A DNA stretch of 64,000 nt from Aromatoleum diolicum (GTDB lineage: Bacteria; Pseudomonadota; Gammaproteobacteria; Burkholderiales; Rhodocyclaceae), in the NCBI RefSeq assembly GCF_012910955.1, contig NZ_WTVQ01000001.1, positions 1-64,000 of the forward strand, in the 5' to 3' direction. Positions 21,343 to 31,698 of the stretch are shown here, in pieces; position 1 is the stretch's first letter, and every line of letters begins with the position of its first letter. A model generated the notes under the pieces. That model was not told where the DNA came from. It made no database searches and worked only from the letters and a program-made list of their open reading frames with translations. The translations under genes were made by a program, and so were the position numbers.

Positions 21343-21615
21343 TCAGTTCGCGGGAGGCACGTAGCCACCGACGCTGTCGGCGCCGCCACCGAAGAAATGC
21401 TTTTCCATCTGCTCCGCGAGGTACTTGCGCGCGCGCGCGTCCATCAGGTTGAGCCGGTTCTCGTTAATCAGCATGGTCTGGTACTTGACCCACTGCTGCC
21501 AGGCTTCCTTCGAAACATTTTCGAAGATACGCGCACCAAGCGCACCCGGAACCGGGGGCAGATCCAGCCCTTCCGCTTCACGACCAAGCTTGATGCAATT
21601 GACCATACGGGCCAT
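21343..21615 (-). CDS. Probable Fe(2+)-trafficking protein (YggX family)
   Basis: A 90-residue small protein linked to iron handling and protection of Fe-S clusters. [14 protein letters not shown] with the conserved cysteine near the N terminus, and [18 protein letters not shown], identify the family. It is 3 bp downstream of the PAS-GGDEF gene stop on the same strand order (the latter is upstream), so the two are probably co-transcribed. Confidence 0.93.
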   Translation of the reverse strand: MARMVNCIKLGREAEGLDLPPVPGALGARIFENVSKEAWQQWVKYQTMLINENRLNLMDARARKYLAEQMEKHFFGGGADSVGGYVPPAN

Positions 21616-21618
21616 CTT

Positions 21619-23340
21619 TCAATCCCCTCTGCGATTGGGTTCATCGGAATCCGAAGTCCCCATTCTAGCGGATTCATCGCTGCCGCTCGCGGCCATGGTC
21701 CATTGATCGCGGCCACTGCTCTTGGAACGGTACATTGCCTGGTCGGCCACTGCGATCAGCTGTTCTGCGGTGCTGGCATGGTGCGGGAAGATCGCAATGC
21801 CGAGGCTTGCGGTCAGCCCTACGGAGCGGCCACCAAAGTCGAACCGCAAGGCCTCGATGACTTCGAGAATCCGTCGTGCAAGTTCGCACAGCTGGGTCTC
21901 TTCGGTATCCGGCACCAATACGGCAAACTCGTCTCCGCCAAGGCGGCAGAACATCTCGTTGCGCCGGATCACGTCTCCAACCGCACCCGCCAGTCCGACC
22001 AGCACCTCGTCCCCGGCCTGGTGACCGAATTCGTCATTGATGGGCTTGAAGCCGTCGAGGTCGATCGCCACCAAACCGACCTGGACACCGCGGCGTGACG
22101 CGTCCGCCAGCAGGCGAGTCAGCTCCTCGTGGAAACGCCGGCGATTGAACAGGCCCGTCAACGGATCATGCTCGGCCAGCTCTACCAGGCGCTCGGCCGT
22201 GCGGCGCTGCTGCGTCACATCCTCGTAGATCCAGACGCGTCCGATGCCACGCCGCCCCTGCACCGCCTCGACCACCGCGGCGATATCGGTGACGATGCGA
22301 CCGTCGCGGAAATGCACTTCATAGGGCTCGCTGACGACAAAGGTTCGCAAGACCGCGTCGATGTGTTCGATGTAGGCCTCGGGTTGCTCGATCAGCTCCG
22401 CAATGCGGCTCTGCAATACCACGTCGCGCATGCCAATCAGGTTTTCGTCCGGCGGGAAGCCCCAGATATCGAGCATCGCCCTGTTGCAATAAAGCACCCG
22501 GTGATCGCGATCCATGAACAGGATGCCGAGTCGGATGACATTCAGCAGTGCGGACAACCGTTGGCGCTCATCATTGGAGCGAGCCAGATAACGTTCGCGC
22601 AGGGCCTGCGCACGACGCAGCTCGGTGACGGTTTCGAGCAGTTTGTATTCGGTTTCCTTGCGCGCCTGAATGTCCTCGGCGGACATGCGCAGTCCCGCCG
22701 GATGAGCGGAATGCTTGCCCAGCGGACGCCAATGACAGGCCACCCAGCAGATACGTCCATCCTCGCGCAGCAGACGCATCTCGAAGTCTTCGCCCGCACT
22801 GCCCTCGGCGACCCGCTGCGCCATGCGCAGGCAGTAGCGGCGATCCGATTCGTGCACCATCAAGGCCAGGGCATCGGGCGCAGCCAGGCAGGTTTCGGGC
22901 GTCCAGCCGGTCAGCCGCTCGATTGACGGACTGATCCACATAAGCCGACCGCTGACGTCGAACAGGGCTTCGACGCAGTACACGCCTTCCGCAATTTCAC
23001 GCAATTGGCACACACCGGTCGTCGCGGCCTCGAGACGCGTCAGGTGGTCACATTCTGCAGTCACGAATGGGGCCTGCGTGAGACTGACGCGCGCATCCAG
23101 CGTATCGAGCCGCGAACCGATGGCAGCGGAGTCGCCCGCACGCAGACGGGCGCGATTCACCATGTGGCAGCGCGCGGCAAACCCGACCAGGCCGCCGATG
23201 GTCGCCATCACCAAGGCGATGCCAAGCCAGGCGCCAAGCGCGCCGGAATACATTCCCACCACCGCAGCGACCCCGGCGAGCAGGCTCGCGACGATGCCTG
23301 CGAGGAGAGGCACCAGTCGTGGGTCGGAGGAATCTTTCAT
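21619..23340 (-). CDS. PAS-containing diguanylate cyclase
   Basis: A 573-residue membrane signalling protein. Two N-terminal hydrophobic segments (VPLLAGIVASLLAGVAAVVG and LGIALVMATIGGLVGFAA) are followed by two or more PAS-like regions and a C-terminal GGDEF domain with an intact GGDEF at about residue 468, so cyclic di-GMP synthesis is expected. The inhibitory I-site position reads RRNE rather than RxxD. ATG 23340 was preferred because the upstream frame (to 23382) runs into argA's end. Its signal is unknown. Confidence 0.9.
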   Translation of the reverse strand: MKDSSDPRLVPLLAGIVASLLAGVAAVVGMYSGALGAWLGIALVMATIGGLVGFAARCHMVNRARLRAGDSAAIGSRLDTLDARVSLTQAPFVTAECDHLTRLEAATTGVCQLREIAEGVYCVEALFDVSGRLMWISPSIERLTGWTPETCLAAPDALALMVHESDRRYCLRMAQRVAEGSAGEDFEMRLLREDGRICWVACHWRPLGKHSAHPAGLRMSAEDIQARKETEYKLLETVTELRRAQALRERYLARSNDERQRLSALLNVIRLGILFMDRDHRVLYCNRAMLDIWGFPPDENLIGMRDVVLQSRIAELIEQPEAYIEHIDAVLRTFVVSEPYEVHFRDGRIVTDIAAVVEAVQGRRGIGRVWIYEDVTQQRRTAERLVELAEHDPLTGLFNRRRFHEELTRLLADASRRGVQVGLVAIDLDGFKPINDEFGHQAGDEVLVGLAGAVGDVIRRNEMFCRLGGDEFAVLVPDTEETQLCELARRILEVIEALRFDFGGRSVGLTASLGIAIFPHHASTAEQLIAVADQAMYRSKSSGRDQWTMAASGSDESARMGTSDSDEPNRRGD

Positions 23341-23401
23341 GCTTGCGCTCCGGCGCCCCGGAACGCCGCGCACCATCCGCAAGACAATGCGCAGTAGGCG
23401 T

Positions 23402-24757
23402 TCATAGCGACTTGACGAACACCTTGGAGCGGCGCTGATAGTTGTACAACTCGCGCTTCTGCCGCGGCAATGCTTCGGGCCCGATTTCGCTGAAACCGCG
23501 CTCGCGGAACCAGTGTGCCGTGCGTGTCGTCAGGACGAACAGGCGTTCGAGACGCTGCGCGCGCGCGCGTAACTCGATACGGCGCAGGAGCTGGTCACCG
23601 AGGCCCGCGCGGCGATATTCGGGCGTCACGGCCAGGCAGGCGAGCTCCGCGGCGCGCTCATCGGAGAACGGATACAGGGCCGCGCAACCGACCAGCACCC
23701 CATCGTGCTCGATGACCGAAAAGCGATCGACCTCCTGCTCGAGCAGTTCGCGACCGCGCCGCACCAGCGTTCCGTCGGCCTCCATCGGCGATATCAGCGC
23801 AACCAGTGCGGCAACGTCCTCGACACCTGCATCACGCAAGCGGAACAGCGGATCACGCGACACCACCGTGCCAACACCGGCGTGGGTGAAGAACTCGAGC
23901 AGCAGGCCGCCGTCCTTATCGTAATCGATCAAATGCACGCGCGACACGCCGCGCCGCACGGCGCGAATCGCGCACGGCAGGTATAGATGCAGGTCCTCGG
24001 TCAGCCCTTCACCAGCCTTGAACATGCGCTCGGCTTCGTCCGCGGTCACGGAATCGATCAGACGTTGTTCCGAATCCAGCAGACCGGGCGCATCGCACAG
24101 ATAGATCAGTTTTTCCGCCTTTACCGCGACAGCGACGGTTTCGGCGACTTCTTCCATGCTCAGGTTGAAGATCTCGCCGGCCGGCGACACGCCCAGCGGC
24201 GAGATCAGCACCACGTTCTGCTGATCGAGATCGGCGTTGATCTCCTCCGCGATGATCTTGCGCACCGCCCCGGTGTACTGGTAGTCCACGCCGTCGACCA
24301 CCCCGACCGGCCGCGCAGTGATGAAGTTGCCACCGGTGACGCGCATGTAGCTGCCCGCCATCGGCGTATTCGGCAGGCCCTGCGACAGCAGGGCCTCGAC
24401 CTCGATGCGCGTCACCGCCATCGCCGCCTTGACACATTCGAGCGCCGCTGCATCGGTCACCCGCAAGCCGTTGTGAAAGCGCGGCTCGAGACCGCGCCGC
24501 GCCACTTCCGCGTCGATCTGCGGACGCGCACCATGCACGAGCACCAGGCGGATACCTAACGCGGCGAGCAGATTGCAGTCATAGGCAAGGCTTTGCGCGC
24601 GGGCGCCCCCGGCGACTTCACCGCCAAAGGCAAGGACAAAGGTCCGCCCGCGGAAAGCATGAATATATGGCGCCGCGCCGCGCACCCACGCGACGAACTG
24701 TTCGGTCGAGGCGGCCATTTCGGTCGCCGCAGGGTTTGGGTTCGTAGTGCCGTTCAA
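23402..24757 (-). CDS. argA: Amino-acid N-acetyltransferase (N-acetylglutamate synthase)
   Basis: First step of arginine synthesis: acetyl-CoA plus glutamate to N-acetylglutamate. The N-terminal amino acid kinase-like regulatory domain (FVLAFGGEVAGG, LVLVHGARPQID) is followed by a C-terminal GNAT acetyltransferase domain (LAVTPEYRRAGLGDQLL). The 451-residue length matches classical ArgA. Upstream, 145 bp without a gene separates it from the PPK2 gene on the same strand. Confidence 0.95.
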   Translation of the reverse strand: MNGTTNPNPAATEMAASTEQFVAWVRGAAPYIHAFRGRTFVLAFGGEVAGGARAQSLAYDCNLLAALGIRLVLVHGARPQIDAEVARRGLEPRFHNGLRVTDAAALECVKAAMAVTRIEVEALLSQGLPNTPMAGSYMRVTGGNFITARPVGVVDGVDYQYTGAVRKIIAEEINADLDQQNVVLISPLGVSPAGEIFNLSMEEVAETVAVAVKAEKLIYLCDAPGLLDSEQRLIDSVTADEAERMFKAGEGLTEDLHLYLPCAIRAVRRGVSRVHLIDYDKDGGLLLEFFTHAGVGTVVSRDPLFRLRDAGVEDVAALVALISPMEADGTLVRRGRELLEQEVDRFSVIEHDGVLVGCAALYPFSDERAAELACLAVTPEYRRAGLGDQLLRRIELRARAQRLERLFVLTTRTAHWFRERGFSEIGPEALPRQKRELYNYQRRSKVFVKSL

Positions 24758-24902
24758 GTAATCACCGTCTTGAAATCATGTGCCGCCGCGGAGGCTACCC
24801 GTGCGACGGTGTATTCGCTCGCCTCATTCTAGCGGAATAGTTTCGGAAACGCGCCGTGGCACCGCGATCCATTACCCGGCACGGGCAAGAGCGGATGCGA
24901 AG

Positions 24903-26390
24903 TCAGCTGCGTAATGCAGCCTCCAGGCGCTCGCACACCGCGCGCAGCACCTTGATGCGAGCGAACAGCTTGTTCTCCGCCTCGACCAGCACCCAGGGGG
25001 ACGTTTCGGTGCTGGTGCGATCCACCATGTCGCACACGGCACGGGCGTAATCGTCCCAGCGCTCGCGGTTGCGCCAGTCCTCGGTGGTGATCTTGAAGCG
25101 CTTGTGCGCCTCGGCTTCGCGTTCCTTGAAACGCGCCAGCTGTTCGTCCTTGCCGATCTGCAGCCAGAACTTGACCACCACCACCCCGGCCCTGGCAAGC
25201 TGGTCCTCGAAATCGTTGATTTCGGAGTACGCACGCATCCAGTCCGCCTCGCTGCAGAAGCCCTCGACACGCTCCACGAGCACACGCCCGTACCATGAAC
25301 GGTCGAAGATCTCGACCTTGCCCAGACGCGGCAGATGACGCCAGAAACGCCATAAGTAGGGCTGCGCTCGCTCCTCCTCGCTGGGGGCCCCGATCGGGAT
25401 GATGTGATACAGCCGGGCGTCCAGTGCCGCCGTTACGCGCCGGATCGCTCCGCCCTTGCCCGCTGCGTCGGCCCCTTCGAACACCAGCACCAGCGAGCGC
25501 TCGCGGAACGCTTCGTCACGCGTCAACAGAGCGAGCCGTCCCTGATAGTGCTCCAGCAGCTCGCTGTATTCCTTCTTTTCCAGCGGCTGCCTGAGGTGCA
25601 GACTGTTGAGCAGGTTGCGTTCGTCCGGCGCAGGCGGCAGCGGTGGTGCAGTCTGGCGCGGCGACCAGTGCTTGGCGACAGCGTCCAGCCGCCGGCGCAA
25701 CGCTTCGAGCAGGGTGCGCGCGACAAAGAGCTCGCGAAAACAGGAGTCCGTACCGTCCACGATCATCCATGGCGCATCGCCACTGCTGGTGTGACGCAAG
25801 GTGTGCTCAGCGACGGAGCGATACCGGTCGTATTGCTCGTAATAACGCCAGTCCTGCTCGGTCACGCGCCAGCGGGTGCGTGGATCTTTTTCGAGCGCTT
25901 TCAGACGCTTGCGCTGCCCATCCTTCGACAGATGAAACCACAGTTTGATAAGCAGCACGCCTTCGCGCGCCAACATCGCTTCGAAGCGGTTGATCTCGTC
26001 AAGTCGCTGGTCGAGATCAGCCTTCTTCGAAATCTTGTCGACACGCTCGCGAATCGGTTCGGTATACCAGTTGCCGAACAGGATGCCGATCCTGCCGCGC
26101 GGCGGCAATGCACGCCAGAAGCGCCACATGAAAGGACGCTCGGCCTCTTCCGTGGTGGGCGAATCGAAGGCCAGCGTGTGGATATGGCGCGGGTCCATCC
26201 ACTCGTTGAGCAAGTTGACCGTTTCGCCCTTGCCGGCGCCGTCGATGCCATTGATCAGCACCACCACCGCGAACGACTTCAGCTCCAGCAGATCGAACTG
26301 TGCATCGAGCAATTGCGCACGCAGTTCCGGTTCTGCCGCGTCGTATTCAGCCTTGTCCGTCTTGTGGCCAAGCTCTGCTGATTCGAACAT
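24903..26390 (-). CDS. Polyphosphate:AMP phosphotransferase (class II PPK2)
   Basis: A 495-residue protein made of two fused PPK2 domains, the class II layout that uses polyphosphate to turn AMP into ADP. Walker A motifs are GIDGAGK at residues 48-54 and GADAAGK in the second half. In each, a Walker B-like segment (FDSPTTEEAERPFMWRFWR; IGAPSEEERAQPYLWRFWR) follows. It may support energy charge under stress. It lies 12 bp after rsmE on the minus strand. Confidence 0.93.
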   Translation of the reverse strand: MFESAELGHKTDKAEYDAAEPELRAQLLDAQFDLLELKSFAVVVLINGIDGAGKGETVNLLNEWMDPRHIHTLAFDSPTTEEAERPFMWRFWRALPPRGRIGILFGNWYTEPIRERVDKISKKADLDQRLDEINRFEAMLAREGVLLIKLWFHLSKDGQRKRLKALEKDPRTRWRVTEQDWRYYEQYDRYRSVAEHTLRHTSSGDAPWMIVDGTDSCFRELFVARTLLEALRRRLDAVAKHWSPRQTAPPLPPAPDERNLLNSLHLRQPLEKKEYSELLEHYQGRLALLTRDEAFRERSLVLVFEGADAAGKGGAIRRVTAALDARLYHIIPIGAPSEEERAQPYLWRFWRHLPRLGKVEIFDRSWYGRVLVERVEGFCSEADWMRAYSEINDFEDQLARAGVVVVKFWLQIGKDEQLARFKEREAEAHKRFKITTEDWRNRERWDDYARAVCDMVDRTSTETSPWVLVEAENKLFARIKVLRAVCERLEAALRS

Positions 26391-26402
26391 CGCGCGCCCC
26401 CG

Positions 26403-27125
26403 TCAGAAATCGCCCCACAAGGTCTGAAGCGCCGCGAGCGCTGCGAGCCCTGCCGTTTCGGTGCGCAGCACGCGCGGCCCGAGTCCGACACCAATGCAGG
26501 CCGCCGTGCGACACGCAGCCAACTCATCCTCCGCCCAACCACCCTCCGGCCCCACCAACAAATGCATCGCATCCACCGGCCGCGGCAGGCTGGCCAGTCG
26601 GTGCCCGGCAACGGGGTCGAACACCAGCCGCGGCCCGGCGTGGCCGCGGGCAAGATATTCGCGCAAGCCCGCGACGGGCTCGACCGTCGGTACGCGATTA
26701 CGCCCGCTCTGTTCGCACGCCGACACGGCAATCTGGCGCCAGTGCTCGATGCGCTTCGCCGCCCGCTCGCCGGACAGCCGCAGCACGGAGCGTTCGGCCT
26801 GCACCGGCACGACCGCAGCGACCCCCAGCTCGACCGCCTTCTGAATGATCCAGTCCATCTTGTCGCCGCTTGCCAGTGCCTGCACCAGCACCAGTTGCAG
26901 CGGAGATTCGCGCTCCACGGCATGGTGCCCGCCGAGCTCGGCGAAACAGCTCTTGCCGCGCAGGCACAAGATTCCTGAAACCTCACCGCCATGGCCATCG
27001 AACAGCACCAAGGGGTCGCCTTCGCGAAGACGCAACACACGTGAAGCATGATGGGCCAGCGCCTCGGGCAACTGGATTTCGCCCGTATGGGGCAGCGGAT
27101 CGGGAAAAAAGAAGCGCGAAATCAT
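26403..27125 (-). CDS. rsmE: 16S rRNA (uracil-1498-N3)-methyltransferase RsmE
   Basis: SPOUT methyltransferase acting on helix 44 of 16S rRNA. The protein has LVLVQALASGDKMDWIIQKAVELG, the signature RsmE segment, and a C-terminal knot with LLVGPEGGWAEDEL and LGPRVLRTETA. ATG 27125 (240 residues, MISRFFFPDPL) matches homologues; the open frame to 27392 is spurious extension. It is divergent from the inositol monophosphatase family gene. Confidence 0.95.
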   Translation of the reverse strand: MISRFFFPDPLPHTGEIQLPEALAHHASRVLRLREGDPLVLFDGHGGEVSGILCLRGKSCFAELGGHHAVERESPLQLVLVQALASGDKMDWIIQKAVELGVAAVVPVQAERSVLRLSGERAAKRIEHWRQIAVSACEQSGRNRVPTVEPVAGLREYLARGHAGPRLVFDPVAGHRLASLPRPVDAMHLLVGPEGGWAEDELAACRTAACIGVGLGPRVLRTETAGLAALAALQTLWGDF

Positions 27126-27315
27126 CGTGCTATTATAAGGAAAGCGTGATTCTGAAGAGGCCCGCAATGGTCGCACCGGCCATATTGCTCCACATGTTCG
27201 ACTGTTCGTTCCGATATCACGAGGTTCCGCGCATTTTTGGCACCCGGCTCCCCGTGAAGGATGCGTCCGGCCGTGCGGTTTCAGTTGACGCCGCACGTGC
27301 GCGGCGCAGCGCCTG

Positions 27316-28125
27316 ATGCCGACCGGAACGCAACGGCTGGCGCAGGCGCGGGCACTCGAATCACTGGTGCGCGAAATTGCCCGAGAGGTCATCCTTCCCC
27401 GTTATCTGAAGAGCGCGCGCAACCGAAAAGCCGATGGTTCGCTGTTCACCGAAGCAGATATCGAATCGCAGCGGCGTTTTACCGAAGCCCTGCCGCTTCT
27501 CGCGCCGGGTCCGGTGCTGGGCGAGGAGATGAGCGCGGCCGAACAGGCACATCTATGGAGTGCCGGACGGCGCGGCCTGTGGTGCATCGACCCGATCGAC
27601 GGCACCACCAACTTCGCCAACGGCATCCCGTTCTTTGCCGTCTCGATTGCCTATCTGGTGGAACACGAACCGCGCTTCGGCGTCGTGTATAACCCGGTCA
27701 CGGACGAGTCCTTTTACGCCGCGAAGGGTGCGGGTGCGTTTCTCAACGGCGTCGCCCTGCCCTTGCGTGCCGCTGCTCCCGGCCTGCACGATGCGGTCGC
27801 GGGTATCGACTTCAAGCGCATCAGCCATCACCTCGGCGATGAACTGGCGGTTCGTCCCCCCTATTTCTCGCAGCGCAATTTCGGCTCCAGCGCCCTCGAA
27901 TGGTGTTTCGTCGCCGCCGGGAGGCTCGACGTCTACGTGCACGGCGGCCAGATGCTGTGGGACTACGCGGCGGGACGGCTTATCCTCGCCGAAGCCGGAG
28001 GCGAAGCTGCCGCGCTCGACGGTGGTTCGCTGACCGCGGGTCCGGCCGTCAAGCGCGGCATAATCGCGGCGGCCAATCCGACGCTCTTTGCCGAGTGGCG
28101 CAAGTGGGTGGCAGCCCACTCCTGA
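27316..28125 (+). CDS. Inositol monophosphatase family protein
   Basis: A 269-residue Mg-dependent phosphatase of the IMPase/FBPase superfamily. Metal-binding motifs are GEEM and DPIDGTTNFANG in the N-terminal half and WDYAAGRLILAEAGG at the C terminus. Substrate could be inositol phosphate, PAP or another sugar phosphate. The 190 bp upstream back to rsmE holds an in-frame-terminated short ORF ending TGATG on this start (see rejected items); a TATTATAA stretch at 27130-27137 may be promoter. Confidence 0.88.
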   Translation: MPTGTQRLAQARALESLVREIAREVILPRYLKSARNRKADGSLFTEADIESQRRFTEALPLLAPGPVLGEEMSAAEQAHLWSAGRRGLWCIDPIDGTTNFANGIPFFAVSIAYLVEHEPRFGVVYNPVTDESFYAAKGAGAFLNGVALPLRAAAPGLHDAVAGIDFKRISHHLGDELAVRPPYFSQRNFGSSALEWCFVAAGRLDVYVHGGQMLWDYAAGRLILAEAGGEAAALDGGSLTAGPAVKRGIIAAANPTLFAEWRKWVAAHS

Positions 28126-28213
28126 GACAAGCGGACGAGGCGCATCGCCCAACGCCATGCGGGCGCGCGACCCACGCTATTATTTTTCGTTTAGTTTATT
28201 TCCATACACTCAC

Positions 28214-28483
28214 ATGAACCCGCCCCCCTCGCCTGCAACCGGCATGCATGAGCGCCGCAAATTTCTGCGGGTGCGCGAAATTTTTGAACAGGCGTGCGAG
28301 TTGATCGCGCCGTTCTTTGCCAGGGAAAACCGCTGGGGTAATGCGACGCTGGATCACCTTGCCTACCGTGTGGTGCGCGAAAACTATCCGGAACTGTCGT
28401 TCGAGGAAGTGCACGTTCTGGTAATTGCCTCACGGCGCGTGTATGCCGAACTCGATGCCGAAAACCGAGTTCCGGGCAGCTAG
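28214..28483 (+). CDS. Small conserved hypothetical protein upstream of cbbP
   Basis: An 89-residue soluble protein with an N-terminal proline-rich stretch then a compact, charged domain (RKFLRVREIFEQACELIAPFF, LDHLAYRVVRENYPELSFEEVHVLVIAS). No family was recognised. The start was placed at the ATG following an AT-rich run (28180-28205), which may be its promoter; the frame also opens at 28088 inside the preceding gene. Position just before phosphoribulokinase suggests, but does not prove, a link to it. Confidence 0.7.
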   Translation: MNPPPSPATGMHERRKFLRVREIFEQACELIAPFFARENRWGNATLDHLAYRVVRENYPELSFEEVHVLVIASRRVYAELDAENRVPGS

Positions 28484-28527
28484 CGGACTACAGGCCGCCC
28501 CCGGACAATTATTGCGCGGAACGCACC

Positions 28528-29403
28528 ATGTCGACGAAGCATCCCATCATTGCCGTTACCGGCTCTTCAGGAGCCGGCACCACGACAGTCAAACACACGT
28601 TCGAGGCGATTTTCCACCGCGAGAACGTGAATGCCGCCGTCGTCGAAGGTGACAGCTTCCATCGCTACACACGTGACGAAATGCAGCGCCTGATAGAGAA
28701 CGCCGAGCGTGCGGGCCAGCGCGGCATCAGCCACTTCGGACCGGAAGCCAACCTCGTCGAAGAGCTTGAAAACCTCTTCCGCGCCTATGGCGAATCGGCC
28801 ACCGGACGCTGCCGCAGCTACATTCACGACGCCGAAAGCGCGGCGCGCCGCGGCCTGCCGATCGGGAGTTTCAGCGACTGGGAGGATCTCCCGGTCGGTA
28901 CCGACTGCCTGTTCTATGAAGGTCTTCACGGCGCGGCCGTGACCGAAAAGGTGGATGTCGCCCGCCACGTCGATCTGCTGATCGGGGTCGCGCCAACGAT
29001 CAACCTCGAGTGGATCCAGAAGTTGCATCGCGACACGCGCGAGCGCGGCTATTCACCGGAAGCAGTGCAGGACACGATCCTGCGCCGCATGCACGACTAC
29101 GTGCATTACATCGTGCCGCAGTTCTCGCACACCCACATCAACTTCCAGCGCGTGCCGGTCGTGGACACTTCGAACCCTTTCATCGCCCGCGAAGTGCCGA
29201 CCCTAGACGAATCCATGGTGGTAATCCGCTTCAAGGATCCGCGCGGTGTCGATTTTCCCTACCTGCTGCGCATGATCCACGATGCATTCATGTCACGTGC
29301 CAACACCATCGTGATCCCCGGCGGCAAGCTCGATCTGGCGATGCAGCTGATCCTCACGCCGCTGATCTGGAAGCTGATGGAGCGCCGGCGCCAGTGGGTG
29401 TAG
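28528..29403 (+). CDS. cbbP: Phosphoribulokinase (Calvin cycle, proteobacterial class)
   Basis: ATP-dependent kinase making ribulose 1,5-bisphosphate, specific to the Calvin-Benson cycle. The P-loop [10 protein letters not shown] is at residues 12-21, followed by [15 protein letters not shown] and FYEGLHG. The 291-residue length fits the octameric proteobacterial enzyme rather than the longer plant/cyanobacterial type. It heads a run with tkt, gap, pgk, pyk and fba. No RuBisCO gene is in the window. Confidence 0.95.
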   Translation: MSTKHPIIAVTGSSGAGTTTVKHTFEAIFHRENVNAAVVEGDSFHRYTRDEMQRLIENAERAGQRGISHFGPEANLVEELENLFRAYGESATGRCRSYIHDAESAARRGLPIGSFSDWEDLPVGTDCLFYEGLHGAAVTEKVDVARHVDLLIGVAPTINLEWIQKLHRDTRERGYSPEAVQDTILRRMHDYVHYIVPQFSHTHINFQRVPVVDTSNPFIAREVPTLDESMVVIRFKDPRGVDFPYLLRMIHDAFMSRANTIVIPGGKLDLAMQLILTPLIWKLMERRRQWV

Positions 29404-29548
29404 GCCCAGCCATCCGATTGCGCGCAGCGCAATTGGCCTGAGGCCGCAGGCACTTAGCCCGTTTTGCAGCGCAACAAGCCCTACCCAAGCCCCACCGTTT
29501 TCGGCGATAATTCCGCCCTTTCCCCGCCCGCCAAACCCCGAGAAATCC

Positions 29549-31594
29549 ATGCAGCCAGCCCGCAACGAGAATCCGCGCAACGTCCGGCCTCCGGTTTTCA
29601 ACCCCGTCACCGGCGCGATTCGCGCACTTGCCATGGATGCGGTCCAGCAGGCCAATTCGGGCCATCCGGGCGCCCCGATGGGCATGGCGGAAATTGGGGA
29701 GGTACTGTGGCGCCATCACCTGCGCCACAATCCGGCGAACCCGCAGTGGGCCGATCGCGACCGCTTCGTGTTGTCGAACGGCCACGGCTCAATGCTGATC
29801 TATGCGCTGCTGCACCTGACCGGCTACGACCTGCCGATCGAGGAACTCAAGCGCTTCCGCCAGCTGCACAGCAAGACCCCGGGCCACCCTGAATACGGCT
29901 ACACGCCGGGCGTCGAAACCACCACCGGCCCGCTCGGCCAGGGCATCAGCAACGCGGTCGGCATGGCGCTGGCGGAAAAGATGCTGGCGGCCGAATTCAA
30001 CCAACCCGGCCACGCGATCGTCGATCATCACACCTACACCTTCCTCGGCGACGGCTGCCTGATGGAAGGCATCTCGCACGAAGTGTGCTCGCTCGCCGGC
30101 ACGCTCGGCCTGGGCAAGCTGATCGCCTTCTACGACGACAACAATATCTCGATCGACGGCCATGTCGATGGCTGGTTTACCGACGATACGCCGAAGCGCT
30201 TCGAGGCCTACGGCTGGCAGGTGATCCGCGATGTGCAGGGGCATGACTCGGCGGAAATCGACGCCGCGATCCGTCAGGCCAAGGCCAACATCAGCCAGCC
30301 GACGCTGATCTGCTGCAAGACCGTCATCGGCGCCGGCGCGCCGAACAAGCAGGGCAGCCATGACGTGCATGGCGCCCCGCTCGGTGCCGCGGAAATCGCC
30401 ACGACGCGCGAGCACATCGGCTGGACGCATGCACCGTTCGAAATCCCGAACGACATCTACGCCGCGTGGAATGCACGCGAACAAGGGGCTACGCTCGAAG
30501 CGGACTGGAACACCCGTTTCGCCGCCTATGCCAAGGCTTTCCCCCAGCAGGCCGCCGAATTCACCCGCCGCATGCGCGGTGAACTGCCCGCCGACTGGTC
30601 CGCGCAGGTCGACGCCGTCATCGCCAAGGTCATCGACAAGGCCGAGACGATTGCCACGCGCAAGGCCAGCCAGAACAGCATCGAAGCCTTTGCACCGGGC
30701 CTGCCGGAACTCGTCGGCGGCTCGGCCGACCTTGCTGGTTCGAACCTCACGCTGTGGTCGGGCTCGAAGGGCGTCACGAAGGACGCCGGTGGCAACTACA
30801 TCTACTACGGCGTGCGCGAATTCGGCATGGCGGCGATCGCCAACGGCATCAGCCTGCACGGCGGCCTGATTCCCTACACCGCCACCTTCCTGATGTTCAG
30901 CGAGTACGCGCGCAACGCGCTGCGCATGGCGGCGCTGATGAAACTGCGCCAAATTTTTGTCTTTACCCACGACTCGATCGGCCTCGGCGAAGACGGCCCG
31001 ACGCACCAGCCGGTCGAACAGACGGCGACGCTGCGCCTGATTCCGAACATGGACGTATGGCGTCCGTGCGATACGGTCGAATCGGCCACCGCCTGGGCCT
31101 GCGCGATCGAACGCAGGAACGGCCCGTCGTCGCTGCTGTTCTCGCGCCAGAACCTGCCCTTCCAGACGCGCAGCGCCGAGCAAGTCGCCGCGATCCGCCG
31201 CGGCGCCTACGTGCTCGCCGAAGCGCCGGCCACCGTCAATGGCGGCAAGCCGCAGGCGGTCATCATTGCCACGGGCTCGGAAGTCGCGCTCGCCGTCGCG
31301 GCGCAGAAAACCCTGGCCGAGTCCGGCATTGCCGCGCGCGTCGTGTCGATGCCCTCGACCAACGTGTTCGACCGCCAGGACAGTGCCTATAAGCTTGAGG
31401 TCCTCCCCGCTGGCGTGCCGCGCGTCGCGGTCGAAGCGGGCGTGACCGACGGCTGGCGCAAGTATGTCGGCCTCGAAGGCGCCGTGATCGGCCTCGACCG
31501 CTTTGGCGAGTCCGCGCCTGCCGGCGAGCTCTTCAAGTTCTTCGGCATCACTGCGGAAGCGGTGGCCGAAGCCGTGAAGCAGCTCGTGAATTAA
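29549..31594 (+). CDS. tkt: Transketolase
   Basis: Thiamine-diphosphate enzyme moving two-carbon units between sugar phosphates, shared by pentose phosphate and Calvin pathways. The 681-residue protein shows [14 protein letters not shown], the ThDP motif [12 protein letters not shown] to [11 protein letters not shown], and [11 protein letters not shown] in the pyrimidine domain. Upstream, 145 bp hold a short inverted repeat (ATTGCGC/GCGCAAT) and a GATAAT hexamer at 29506-29511 that may be a -10 element. Confidence 0.97.
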   Translation: MQPARNENPRNVRPPVFNPVTGAIRALAMDAVQQANSGHPGAPMGMAEIGEVLWRHHLRHNPANPQWADRDRFVLSNGHGSMLIYALLHLTGYDLPIEELKRFRQLHSKTPGHPEYGYTPGVETTTGPLGQGISNAVGMALAEKMLAAEFNQPGHAIVDHHTYTFLGDGCLMEGISHEVCSLAGTLGLGKLIAFYDDNNISIDGHVDGWFTDDTPKRFEAYGWQVIRDVQGHDSAEIDAAIRQAKANISQPTLICCKTVIGAGAPNKQGSHDVHGAPLGAAEIATTREHIGWTHAPFEIPNDIYAAWNAREQGATLEADWNTRFAAYAKAFPQQAAEFTRRMRGELPADWSAQVDAVIAKVIDKAETIATRKASQNSIEAFAPGLPELVGGSADLAGSNLTLWSGSKGVTKDAGGNYIYYGVREFGMAAIANGISLHGGLIPYTATFLMFSEYARNALRMAALMKLRQIFVFTHDSIGLGEDGPTHQPVEQTATLRLIPNMDVWRPCDTVESATAWACAIERRNGPSSLLFSRQNLPFQTRSAEQVAAIRRGAYVLAEAPATVNGGKPQAVIIATGSEVALAVAAQKTLAESGIAARVVSMPSTNVFDRQDSAYKLEVLPAGVPRVAVEAGVTDGWRKYVGLEGAVIGLDRFGESAPAGELFKFFGITAEAVAEAVKQLVN

Positions 31595-31698
31595 AGCGTC
31601 GGCGCCCGCGATCCCGGCGCGGTCGGCGCCGCAGTCACGGGCGCCGGCGTTGCCGATTAAGTTGTGATGTTCGTATCCATGCTCCGGGAGAATCCTCG

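Noticed and set aside
27167-27316. Short ORF (about 50 codons) ending TGATG on the start of the inositol monophosphatase gene
   Set aside because: The coupling geometry is attractive, but there is no clear RBS and the protein looks like random coding; kept as a possible leader only.
29417-29445. Small hairpin between cbbP and tkt as a terminator
   Set aside because: The ATTGCGC/GCGCAAT stem has a three-base loop and no T tract.
29789-31183. A 464-codon minus-strand frame opposite transketolase
   Set aside because: Antisense shadow of a well-supported gene, without domains.
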